DNA of 64,000 nt from Neorhizobium huautlense. GTDB lineage: Bacteria; Pseudomonadota; Alphaproteobacteria; Rhizobiales; Rhizobiaceae. The position numbers were made by a program, and so were the translations under genes. Shown one piece after another: positions 33,319 through 41,481 of the stretch. Under the pieces are notes generated by a model. It was not told where the DNA came from and made no database searches. It worked only from the letters and a program-made list of their open reading frames with translations. How positions within the stretch are numbered: position 1 is the stretch's first letter; each line of letters begins with the position of its first letter. The stretch is taken from the NCBI RefSeq assembly GCF_030811685.1, contig NZ_JAUSRF010000014.1:1-64000 (forward strand), in the 5' to 3' direction.

Positions 33319-35253
33319 TCACATCACGCTTTTGGCGAGGTTCTGTGCGGGAGGCGTTAAAGGTCTTTTCTCAAGGTCGATGAAATCGAAAAGGATCTTG
33401 CGAGCGGCGTGCTCATCCTCGCGCAACATTGCCGCCTGCAGGTCTCTCAAGGCTTCCGAAATGCCGGAGCCGGCAAATTTCGCTTCCGCTCGCATGATCT
33501 TGGGGTGCTCGGTTTTCAAAGCGCTGGCAACATCATAAAAAAGTTCTTCGAAAAGCTTTTCGCCAGGCCTTACACCAGTGACCTGAATTTCGATGCTTCC
33601 CGACCCGCCATTGCCCTTTCGAACTGCAAAACCAGCCAGACGGATCATGTTTTCGGCAAGCTCTCCGATCCGCACAGGCTGCCCCATGTCGAGCAGGAAC
33701 GTGTCGCCCCCCAGTGACATGGCACTCGCCTGCACGATCAGTTCTGCCGCTTCCTGTATCGACATGAAGTAACGCGTCATATCCGGATCGGTAACCGTGA
33801 CGGGGCCGCCATTGGCTATCTGTTCACGAAACAACGGTACGACCGAGCCATTGGAACCAACGACATTGCCGAAGCGCACGGCGCAGAAATGCTGCCCACC
33901 TTGCTTGGCAGCCGCGATCGCCTTTTCCTGAGTGATCAATTCCGCCCAACGCTTGGTCGCTCCCATGACATTGGTCGGTCGCACAGCCTTGTCGGAGGAG
34001 ATCAGGACAAAATTTTCAACACCAGCGGACAGAGCCACATCGGCCACAGTCAGCGTTCCGAAAATGTTGTTGCTGATACCCTCGAATGTATTGGCCTCGA
34101 CCAGCGGCACATGCTTGTGAGCAGCGGCATGATACACTACCTCGACACCATTGCGCGTAATCGCCGAACGAACCTGACCGGCATCCCGGACGGAAGCGAG
34201 AACCGGAACGACGTCGAAATGCCCTGCACTGCGCAGCTCGCGATCGATCTTGTAGAGCGCGAATTCATTTGCCTCGAAGAGAACCAGACGCTTCGGCTTC
34301 CACTGCATGATCAATCGGCATAATTCCGAGCCGATCGAGCCGCCCGCGCCTGTCACCATGACGACCTTGCCGTGAAGGATACCGCGCAACAGATTCTGAT
34401 CCGGCGGGACGAAGGAGCGGCCGAGCAATTCGTCGATCTCGATCTCGCGGATCTGGTTGACCAGATATCGCCCATCGACCAGATCCGTGATGTCCGGCAA
34501 TGTGCGGATCTTCACGCCCAGCCCGCTCACCAGACTGATAACGGCCTGACGCCGGCCTATCGGGATCGAGGACATCGACAGGATGATTTCCTGGACACCG
34601 TATTTCTCGATCAGCCGCGGTAGATGAACCGGCGGAAAAACACGATAACCGCCGACATCACGCCCGTGATGTTGAGGGTCGTCATCAACAAGCCCGACGA
34701 CATAACGTTTGCCATGGCCGCGCAACACGGTGGCCAATTGCACGCTGGATGGTCCCGCACCATAGATCAGCATCGGGTGTTCATCCCGGCGCATACCGGT
34801 GCCGGTGCTCAGGATGAGTTTTGCAGCAAAACGGCTGCCGCCAATGATCAGAACGCCAATGGCGAAATAGAAGAACGGAACAGAGCGCGGTACGATATCC
34901 CGCCCCGCCATCGCGGTCATGAAAACAAAAATAACCCAGGCGATCGTGGAAATCGCCATTGCATGCAGAATGGTCCAGATCGCCGTATCGGGCAGATAAC
35001 GCAAAACCGCCCGGTATAGCCCCATGCGAATGAAAACCGGGATGGCGATTACCGGAGCCAGCAAACCGAGCAACAGTCGTTCCTCGGTAATCTGGGGCGT
35101 CCAGTCTGCATAACGCAGCGCATAGCTCGCCCAGAGCGCAAACATCAGCGCCAGAAAATCAAAACCGATGAGGAAAACGCGCTTCCAGAGACGAGGCGTC
35201 GTGAAAATGATCCAGCGAAGGGTTTCGAGAACGCTCATCTTACCCGAGCTCAA
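33319..35253 (-). CDS. CapD/WbpM-type nucleoside-diphosphate-sugar 4,6-dehydratase
   Basis: A 644-residue membrane enzyme. Four hydrophobic segments fill the first ~140 residues, then a regulatory Rossmann-like region, then a catalytic SDR domain with V-T-G-A-G-G-S-I-G-S-E-L. The active-site region reads S-S-D-K-A-V-R-P-T-N-V-M-G-A-T-K-R, where Met replaces the usual Tyr, typical of WbpM/FlaA1-like UDP-GlcNAc 4,6-dehydratases. It would supply an activated amino-deoxy sugar for O-antigen or capsule. It is last in the three-gene cluster. Confidence 0.92.
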   Translation of the reverse strand: MSSGKMSVLETLRWIIFTTPRLWKRVFLIGFDFLALMFALWASYALRYADWTPQITEERLLLGLLAPVIAIPVFIRMGLYRAVLRYLPDTAIWTILHAMAISTIAWVIFVFMTAMAGRDIVPRSVPFFYFAIGVLIIGGSRFAAKLILSTGTGMRRDEHPMLIYGAGPSSVQLATVLRGHGKRYVVGLVDDDPQHHGRDVGGYRVFPPVHLPRLIEKYGVQEIILSMSSIPIGRRQAVISLVSGLGVKIRTLPDITDLVDGRYLVNQIREIEIDELLGRSFVPPDQNLLRGILHGKVVMVTGAGGSIGSELCRLIMQWKPKRLVLFEANEFALYKIDRELRSAGHFDVVPVLASVRDAGQVRSAITRNGVEVVYHAAAHKHVPLVEANTFEGISNNIFGTLTVADVALSAGVENFVLISSDKAVRPTNVMGATKRWAELITQEKAIAAAKQGGQHFCAVRFGNVVGSNGSVVPLFREQIANGGPVTVTDPDMTRYFMSIQEAAELIVQASAMSLGGDTFLLDMGQPVRIGELAENMIRLAGFAVRKGNGGSGSIEIQVTGVRPGEKLFEELFYDVASALKTEHPKIMRAEAKFAGSGISEALRDLQAAMLREDEHAARKILFDFIDLEKRPLTPPAQNLAKSVM

Positions 35254-35285
35254 TCGAGGTTTGACGGAAACAGCCTTCCTTCACG

Positions 35286-36227
35286 TCAGCGTCGTTCATG
35301 CACACGACCCCCAAAATACTCAACCGTCACACGCATTCCTGCCTCTGGTGAAACCGGTGGCATCCAATGCAAAAGCCGACACGTCTTTCCTATATCTACC
35401 TGAAGGTTAGTCAACAGGCGTTCTCGATATTGCGACTTCCCTATAAGTTGCAAAATGCCATTCAAGACAGGGAGAGGAATGGGCAGATTGAGCGGCTTTT
35501 TTCCCTGCAGTCTGGCCAGTCTTGAAAACAGCTCTACCGTCGAGAAGTCGGCACCATCGCTGACGAGAAAAATCTGATTGGCGGCATGGGGATGGTCGAT
35601 CACCCGCACGAGCACATCACACAGGTTATCGACATAAATCAGTGACCGGCTATTTCTGACCGAACCAAACGGGGAAGGAAGGCCGCTTCCCGCCCATTTC
35701 AGCAGAAGCGCGAAATTGGCAGGCGCACCCGGTCCATACACAAGCGGCGGTCGAATGACGACGATCTCCATTCCGGTTTCACGCCCAAGAGCAAACAATT
35801 GACGCTCCGCCTCCAGCTTGGAGCGCCCGTAATCATCCGCAGGCATCGCCATATCATCAGCCATCAAGGGCTGTCTGGTACGGCTATAGGCACCACCTGC
35901 CTTGACGGAACTGACAAAAATGAACCGTTTTACGCCACGCGTGGCAGCCTGGCGGGCAAGCGACATGGTCGCATCGACATTGACGGACATGAATGCGGCC
36001 GCGGAATCCGGTTCATCTTTCAGCACGTGGGCACGGCCGGCGAGATGGATGACGACATCAATATTACGCAACGGCAAGGACCAGTCGGTAACCGACCGAA
36101 TGTCCCCAATCGCGACACATCCGGGGCTGGCATTGCGGCTGGTTACCCGGAAAGCCAGCCCACGCTTTTCCAGGCAGGCGACAAGGGCGCGACCGATGAA
36201 ACCGTTTCCGCCGGTGAGCAAAATCAC
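35286..36227 (-). CDS. NAD-dependent epimerase/dehydratase (SDR) for surface polysaccharide
   Basis: A 313-residue SDR enzyme. I use GTG 36227, which has GAAGGGG upstream and puts I-L-L-T-G-G-N-G-F-I-G at the N-terminus as the family requires; the frame is open to an ATG at 36293 overlapping the previous gene. The catalytic Y-G-R-S-K and V-S-S-V motifs are present. It resembles WbpV-type 4-epimerases or reductases that act with a WbpL-type transferase. Exact sugar unknown. Confidence 0.88.
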   Translation of the reverse strand: MILLTGGNGFIGRALVACLEKRGLAFRVTSRNASPGCVAIGDIRSVTDWSLPLRNIDVVIHLAGRAHVLKDEPDSAAAFMSVNVDATMSLARQAATRGVKRFIFVSSVKAGGAYSRTRQPLMADDMAMPADDYGRSKLEAERQLFALGRETGMEIVVIRPPLVYGPGAPANFALLLKWAGSGLPSPFGSVRNSRSLIYVDNLCDVLVRVIDHPHAANQIFLVSDGADFSTVELFSRLARLQGKKPLNLPIPLPVLNGILQLIGKSQYRERLLTNLQVDIGKTCRLLHWMPPVSPEAGMRVTVEYFGGRVHERR

Positions 36228-36264
36228 GAAAGGATCCCCTTCCCAACATCCGGACACATGGTGG

Positions 36265-37305
36265 TCATCCTCTTTCGCGTCTCCAATGGCCACCCGGCTC
36301 CTCGTCCGGTAGACCGGCCCCAGCCCAAAGGCAGATCATTGCCAGAAAGGCATAAACCACAATGACGATGCCAAATGCGGCGAATGGCGAAGCCGGCAGA
36401 AACACCGACAGGGGCATGACAACAACCAGATTGAATGTCGCAACTGCAGCAGTCACCCGGGAAGCACCTCCTGATCGGCGGGACAGGCGTTGATAGGCAT
36501 GTGAACGATGAGCCTGCGTGACATTCTCGCCACGGAAGAATCGCACCAGCAAAGTCAGTGTCGCATCAGTCGCAAAAAATGAGGCCAAAAGAAGCCATTG
36601 CGGCAAGGTCATCCATCCGGACGGCATGCTGACGAGTGCAAAACAGAGTAGCATGAAGGCAAGAAACGTGCTGCCGACATCACCCATGAAAATCCGGGCC
36701 GGCGGCCAATTGAAAGCAAGAAAGGACAAGGTGGACATGGCAACGGCAGCCATCATCCACCACAGCGGGTTCAAGGGGGTGCCGTTGATCCAGATTGCCA
36801 GCATGGCGGAAACCAGCATCATCACCGCCTGCTGTCCGGCAATGCCATCGATACCGTCCATGAAATTGAACAGATTGACCCACCAGGTTCCCGCCAGAGT
36901 GAGTAAAAGGAAGGCTCCCAGCCACAGTACGGAATATATTTCGCCACCGAGAAGAACGGCAGAACCCGATAGAAAAACCGCCGCAGACACCGCGCAAACC
37001 TGAACGGGAAACCTGACACGAGAGGGCAACGGCGTCCGATCATCGATCAGACCCAGAACTGCAATCAAGGTGCCCAGACCACATAGACCCGTCATGACCC
37101 GATCACCACCTGCAAGGATCAGGCAGACAATCAATGCGGCAAGAAAAATGCCGATCCCACCGCCAGTCGGGGTCGCCTTCCGGTGAGATGAACGCGCCAC
37201 CGGCGCCTGCACCAATCCAAGCTTTTCCGAATTGACAATGACGTATCGTATGGCGAGCCAGCTTATGGCGGCGGCCGCGATGCAGAGAAACACATTCATC
37301 ATCAT
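36265..37305 (-). CDS. Polyprenyl-phosphate sugar-phosphate transferase (WecA/WbpL family)
   Basis: A 346-residue integral membrane protein with about ten hydrophobic segments. It begins polysaccharide chains by moving a sugar phosphate to undecaprenyl phosphate. Motifs of the MraY/WecA family are visible: S-S-H-R-K-A-T-P-T-G-G-G, L-G-L-I-D-D-R, N-F-M-D-G-I-D-G-I-A-G, F-M-G-D-V-G-S-T and R-S-H-A-Y-Q-R. First gene of the cluster. Confidence 0.93.
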   Translation of the reverse strand: MMMNVFLCIAAAAISWLAIRYVIVNSEKLGLVQAPVARSSHRKATPTGGGIGIFLAALIVCLILAGGDRVMTGLCGLGTLIAVLGLIDDRTPLPSRVRFPVQVCAVSAAVFLSGSAVLLGGEIYSVLWLGAFLLLTLAGTWWVNLFNFMDGIDGIAGQQAVMMLVSAMLAIWINGTPLNPLWWMMAAVAMSTLSFLAFNWPPARIFMGDVGSTFLAFMLLCFALVSMPSGWMTLPQWLLLASFFATDATLTLLVRFFRGENVTQAHRSHAYQRLSRRSGGASRVTAAVATFNLVVVMPLSVFLPASPFAAFGIVIVVYAFLAMICLWAGAGLPDEEPGGHWRRERG

Positions 37306-37451
37306 GACGAAAATTGCGATCCTGTATCAAAAATCAACCTAACAGCTTTAGGGTGAAGTTCGAGACCTTGTCCAGCACTACCGGTTTGCCGCAAGGCAAG
37401 CTTGACTCTGCGCGCAAATCTTTTATTGAAGTGCCGCGAAAAGGAAGCACC

Positions 37452-37565
37452 ATGGCCCACCTGCGGTTCGACATCGCTGCCTATGATCTGCCGGCACGGG
37501 CTGCCGAAGACTGCTTCTTCGTTTCCAAAACCAAGGCCAAAACCACGACGAAAATTATCGTCTGA
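37452..37565 (+). CDS. Small ORF upstream of asd, possible Thr/Ile leader peptide
   Basis: A 37-codon frame with AAAAGGAAG before its ATG and a stop 105 bases before asd. The end of the peptide is rich in Thr, Lys and Ile (T-K-A-K-T-T-T-K-I-I-V), the products of the pathway asd feeds. It is followed by a CCCCGG/CCGGGG hairpin (loop TAAGG) at 37596-37612, but no T-run. This could be an attenuation leader or an unrelated small protein. Not recognised. Confidence 0.4.
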   Translation: MAHLRFDIAAYDLPARAAEDCFFVSKTKAKTTTKIIV

Positions 37566-37670
37566 CGTCTCTGGCCCACCGCTCTCTCCCCGGTAAGGCC
37601 GGGGATCAGGATCCGGGATTACGTCCGGGTTCCCCTCACCGCCGCGGAGAGAAGAGAAAGAGAGCATATC

Positions 37671-38705
37671 ATGGGTTTCAAGATCGCAGTCGCAGGCGCT
37701 ACCGGCAATGTCGGCCGGGAAATGCTGAACATTCTTTCCGAGCGTGGCTTTCCGGCAGATGAAGTCGTCGCACTCGCTTCCGCCCGCAGCCAGGGCACCG
37801 AAGTCTCCTACGGCGACAAGACGCTGAAGGTTTCCAACCTCGAGAATTATGATTTCTCCGACACCGACATTTGCCTGATGTCCGCAGGTGGCGACGCTTC
37901 CAAGAAATGGTCGCCGAAGATCGGAGCACAGGGCTGCGTCGTGATCGACAATTCTTCGGCCTGGCGCTACGATTCTGACGTGCCGCTGATTGTCCCGGAA
38001 GTAAACCCGGATGCGATCGCCACTTTTGGCAAAAAGAACATCATCGCCAACCCGAATTGCTCGACTGCCCAGCTCGTCGTCGCCCTGAAGCCGTTGCATG
38101 ACTTTGCCAAGATCAAGCGCGTCGTCGTTTCCACCTACCAGTCGGTTTCCGGTGCCGGCAAGGAAGGCATGGACGAACTTTTCACCCAGACCCGCGCCGT
38201 CTTTGTTGCCGACCCGGTCGAGGCCAAGAAGTTCACCAAGCGCATCGCCTTCAATGTCATTCCTCATATCGATAGCTTCATGGAAGACGGCTACACTAAG
38301 GAAGAATGGAAGGTTCTGGCCGAAACCAAGAAGATGCTCGACCCGAAGATCAAGGTGACCTGCACCGCCGTGCGCGTTCCGGTCTTCATCGGCCACTCGG
38401 AATCGGTCAATATCGAGTTCGAAAACGAGATCACCGCCGATCAGGCTCGCGACATTCTGCGCGAAGCACCCGGCTGCCTCGTCATCGACAAGCACGAGAA
38501 CGGTGGCTATATCACGCCGCTCGAATCCGCCGGTGAAGATGCGACCTACATCTCGCGTATCCGCGAAGACGCGACCGTCGAGAACGGCCTCAATATCTGG
38601 GTTGTTTCAGACAACCTGCGCAAGGGTGCCGCCCTCAATGCCATCCAGATTGCCGAGCTTCTCGTCAATCGTGGCCTGATCAAGCCGCGCAAGCAGGCTG
38701 CCTGA
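37671..38705 (+). CDS. asd: Aspartate-semialdehyde dehydrogenase
   Basis: Reduces aspartyl phosphate to the semialdehyde, the branch point to lysine/diaminopimelate, threonine, isoleucine and methionine. The 344-residue protein has I-A-V-A-G-A-T-G-N-V-G for NADP, the catalytic C130 in N-P-N-C-S-T and the active-site His in F-I-G-H-S-E-S. Length is normal, and a terminator follows. Confidence 0.97.
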   Translation: MGFKIAVAGATGNVGREMLNILSERGFPADEVVALASARSQGTEVSYGDKTLKVSNLENYDFSDTDICLMSAGGDASKKWSPKIGAQGCVVIDNSSAWRYDSDVPLIVPEVNPDAIATFGKKNIIANPNCSTAQLVVALKPLHDFAKIKRVVVSTYQSVSGAGKEGMDELFTQTRAVFVADPVEAKKFTKRIAFNVIPHIDSFMEDGYTKEEWKVLAETKKMLDPKIKVTCTAVRVPVFIGHSESVNIEFENEITADQARDILREAPGCLVIDKHENGGYITPLESAGEDATYISRIREDATVENGLNIWVVSDNLRKGAALNAIQIAELLVNRGLIKPRKQAA

Positions 38706-38729
38706 ACCATTTGGTAAGCATGTCATACT

Positions 38730-38758
38730 AAAAACCCCGCTGAGAAGCGGGGTTTTTA
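38730..38758 (+). terminator. Terminator after asd
   Basis: AAAAACCCCGC, loop TGAGAA, GCGGGGTTTTT: strong stem with T5 tract. Confidence 0.85.
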
Positions 38759-38884
38759 AATACGAATCGCAACAGGATCACGAACTGTTCATGTTTCCGA
38801 GCGTTGCGAGCGTCGAAAACTCTGCCATAAGCTGAATATCGATGGCCCTGCGGCGGCTAGATCGCCCGCTGCTCTAACGGAACG

Positions 38885-39712
38885 ATGGACCTGACACGCA
38901 TGAAAAAGCTTTTCCTTTCCGGGATACTTGCAATCGGCTTCGGCTTTTCCGCGGCACCTGCTCTGGCAGCGGCATGTGGAAACGACAGCAGCGGCTTTGC
39001 CAACTGGGTCCAGGATTTCAAGCAGACGGCGCCGTCGAAGGGCATCTCGCCGTCGGTTCTCGACCGCGCTTTCGCCAATGTCAGCTATAACCGCGATACG
39101 ATCCGCGCAGACCGTGGTCAGCGCAGCTTCAAGCTTTCCTTCGAGGAATTCATGAAGAAGCGTGGTGGCCAGACGATCATTTCGCGTGGCAAAACCATGA
39201 AGAAGAGCAACGCCGCCCTGTTTGCCTCCATCGAGCGTCGTTATGGCGTTCCGGCTGGCCCGCTCCTCGCCATCTGGGGCATGGAAACCGGTTTCGGCAG
39301 CTATCTTGGCAACCAGCACACACTTTCCGCAGTAGCGACGCTTTCCTATGACTGCCGTCGCTCGGCGTTTTTTACTGAGCAGCTTTACGCTGCGCTGCAG
39401 CTCGTTGCGCGCGGTGACCTGAGCGTGACGGCCAAGGGTGCCGCTCATGGTGAAATCGGCCAGACCCAGTTCCTGCCGCTCAACGTCATTCGTTATGGCG
39501 CCGATGGCGACGGTGACGGCCATATCGACATGGTTCGCTCGCGTGCCGATGCCCTGGCATCGACGGCCAACTTCCTGCGTGGCCACGGCTGGCGTGCCGG
39601 TGCCGGTTATCAGCCGGGTGAACCGAACTTCGTTGCCATTCAGGGATGGAATGCTGCCTCAGTCTACCAGAAGGCAATCGCCCATATCGGCGCGCAGATC
39701 GACGGCAAATAA
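38885..39712 (+). CDS. Lytic murein transglycosylase (MltB-like, SLT_2)
   Basis: Periplasmic enzyme that cleaves the glycan strands of peptidoglycan, leaving 1,6-anhydro ends. The 275-residue protein has a signal peptide (hydrophobic core about 9-28, A-L-A-A cleavage) and the catalytic Glu at E134 in W-G-M-E-T-G-F-G. Also seen are G-E-I-G-Q-T-Q-F-L-P and the D-G-D-G-D-G-H segment. No lipobox, so likely soluble. ATG 38900 is an alternative start. Confidence 0.93.
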   Translation: MDLTRMKKLFLSGILAIGFGFSAAPALAAACGNDSSGFANWVQDFKQTAPSKGISPSVLDRAFANVSYNRDTIRADRGQRSFKLSFEEFMKKRGGQTIISRGKTMKKSNAALFASIERRYGVPAGPLLAIWGMETGFGSYLGNQHTLSAVATLSYDCRRSAFFTEQLYAALQLVARGDLSVTAKGAAHGEIGQTQFLPLNVIRYGADGDGDGHIDMVRSRADALASTANFLRGHGWRAGAGYQPGEPNFVAIQGWNAASVYQKAIAHIGAQIDGK

Positions 39713-39745
39713 GCCGTCGATCTCATTTTTTGAAAATGCAGTCTC

Positions 39746-40384
39746 TTAAAGGGTCGGGCGGATAAAATCGCCCGCCTCGTTCATGATCCAGAGCTCGCCG
39801 GTCGAAATATCGAACCATGCTCCGTGAACGTTGAGTTCGCCTTCGTCGTGAAGATTTTTCACGAACGGAAAGCTCATCAGATTGTTGATCGAATTGCGGA
39901 TCGAGACGCGCTCGAGCGCGGTCTGACGTTCGCCCTGTGTCATCAGATCATTGTTCTGGATCTGCTCGGCGGCAGGTTTCAGAAGCTGCATCCAACGTCC
40001 AATAAAGTCACCGGGGGAAAGTGGCTCCATCTCCGGATCAAGAGCGGCCTTGATGCCGCCGCAACGGCCATGTCCCATGACGACGATATTGCTGATCTTC
40101 AGCACCTGCACGGCATATTCAACGGCCGCAGACGTTGCGTGATACTGGCTGTCCGGCTCGAAAGGCGGCACCATATTGGCAACGTTGCGAACAACGAACA
40201 ATTCACCGGGACCACAGTCAAAAATAAGTTCCGGCGCCGCGCGTGAGTCGCAACAGGCAATCAGCAGCGTATGTGGGGTCTGACCGTGCTCGGCAAGCAC
40301 GCGATAACGTTCGCGGGCATCGGCATAACGGCCGTTCATGAAGTTGCGGTAGCCCGCAAGCAGGGGTTCGGGAAAAGCGTCCAT
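39746..40384 (-). CDS. Beta-class carbonic anhydrase
   Basis: Zinc enzyme for CO2-bicarbonate exchange. ATG 40384 gives 212 residues, typical of the family; the open frame to 40450 overlaps pdxY. Zinc ligands are C44 in A-C-C-D-S-R (with D46/R48), and H105 and C108 in G-H-G-R-C-G-G. It lies 52 bases after the upstream pyridoxal kinase gene on the same strand. Confidence 0.94.
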   Translation of the reverse strand: MDAFPEPLLAGYRNFMNGRYADARERYRVLAEHGQTPHTLLIACCDSRAAPELIFDCGPGELFVVRNVANMVPPFEPDSQYHATSAAVEYAVQVLKISNIVVMGHGRCGGIKAALDPEMEPLSPGDFIGRWMQLLKPAAEQIQNNDLMTQGERQTALERVSIRNSINNLMSFPFVKNLHDEGELNVHGAWFDISTGELWIMNEAGDFIRPTL

Positions 40385-40436
40385 GAGAAGACGCTTATAG
40401 CGCACGCTGACGGGAATCAACGGGCAGGATATCGCC

Positions 40437-41309
40437 TTATCGGCGAACATTCTGCAAAGGGTGAATCAAACGGCGCAACTGTACCATTGCCATGGGTGTC
40501 GACAGGCTGGAAGCGTCGGTCTCAAGCGCCAGTTCATCACCACCGCGCTTGGCCGTTCGTGCCAGCACTTCATAGACGCTGGCCGTCGCCATCTGAAGGG
40601 CCTTTTCCTCATCCATGCCGGACAGCAAACGGGCGAGAAAAACGGCAGCCAGCAAATCTCCCAGACCATTCGGCGGATCGTCGATCAGGCGATGTTCGGC
40701 CAGCAGCGCCAGCTTGCCGGTCAGATAAAGATTGCCGGTTCCACCTGCCATCATGGGCACGGCAGATGTCACCAGCATTCGGGCCGGACCAAGCGCCACG
40801 GCCGCATCCATGATGGCCGCGTTGGTTTCAAGTGCTGCACCGGAAAGCCAGGCCAACTCATAGCGGTTGGGCGTTGCAAGAGACGCAAGCGGAATAAGCT
40901 CGTCGCGAATAGCCTCAGCGGTTGGCTGGGGAATGTATAAGCCTCCAACATCGCCCATGACCGGATCACAGACATACATCACGTCAGGATTTTTCTGCCT
41001 CAGGGCCTGGATAAGACGGGCAACAGCCCTGGGTTGGCCCGGATGTCCAAAATAACCGGTCAGGATGGCTTTGACCTCACCGATCCATGGTGCGGCGATC
41101 AGATCATCAATGACCTTGTCGAACTCTTCCTCCGGAAAGACCATGCGTGTCGAGCGACCATGCCCGGGATGCCAGGGCAGAATCACGGTCGGCAGCGCCC
41201 AGACCGGAAATCCAAGCGTTTCCAAAGCGAACACAGCTGCCCGGTTGCCAACCGACCCGCGCACGACGTGGCTGGAAATGACGATGACGGCGCTTGGGCT
41301 TTCAGACAT
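40437..41309 (-). CDS. pdxY: Pyridoxal kinase
   Basis: Salvage of vitamin B6 by ATP-dependent phosphorylation of pyridoxal. The 290-residue ribokinase-fold protein has the family start V-I-V-I-S-S-H-V-V-R-G-S-V-G-N, D-P-V-M-G-D in the middle and the anion-hole/catalytic loop in P-N-G-L-G-D-L-L-A-A. The usual G-T-G-D is here N-G-L-G-D, as in many PdxY. Transcribed away from the glutamate dehydrogenase gene. Confidence 0.9.
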   Translation of the reverse strand: MSESPSAVIVISSHVVRGSVGNRAAVFALETLGFPVWALPTVILPWHPGHGRSTRMVFPEEEFDKVIDDLIAAPWIGEVKAILTGYFGHPGQPRAVARLIQALRQKNPDVMYVCDPVMGDVGGLYIPQPTAEAIRDELIPLASLATPNRYELAWLSGAALETNAAIMDAAVALGPARMLVTSAVPMMAGGTGNLYLTGKLALLAEHRLIDDPPNGLGDLLAAVFLARLLSGMDEEKALQMATASVYEVLARTAKRGGDELALETDASSLSTPMAMVQLRRLIHPLQNVRR

Positions 41310-41481
41310 GAGACAAGACTTTCGATCGAATGGTTTGTTGATCAGTTTTTCAGGCCTTTATGTCAACAAGTCTTCGCTGATCGGTGGAATAACCGGGTGG
41401 CAATCGGCTAACATGAGACAAACGTCTGCTTCGCGTCGTCTGCGGCAGACGCCAATAATATGATCTGGGAGAGGAATGCCC

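Noticed and set aside
37596..37612. Intrinsic terminator upstream of asd
   Set aside because: There is a GC hairpin, but no T-run follows, so a classic attenuator cannot be claimed.
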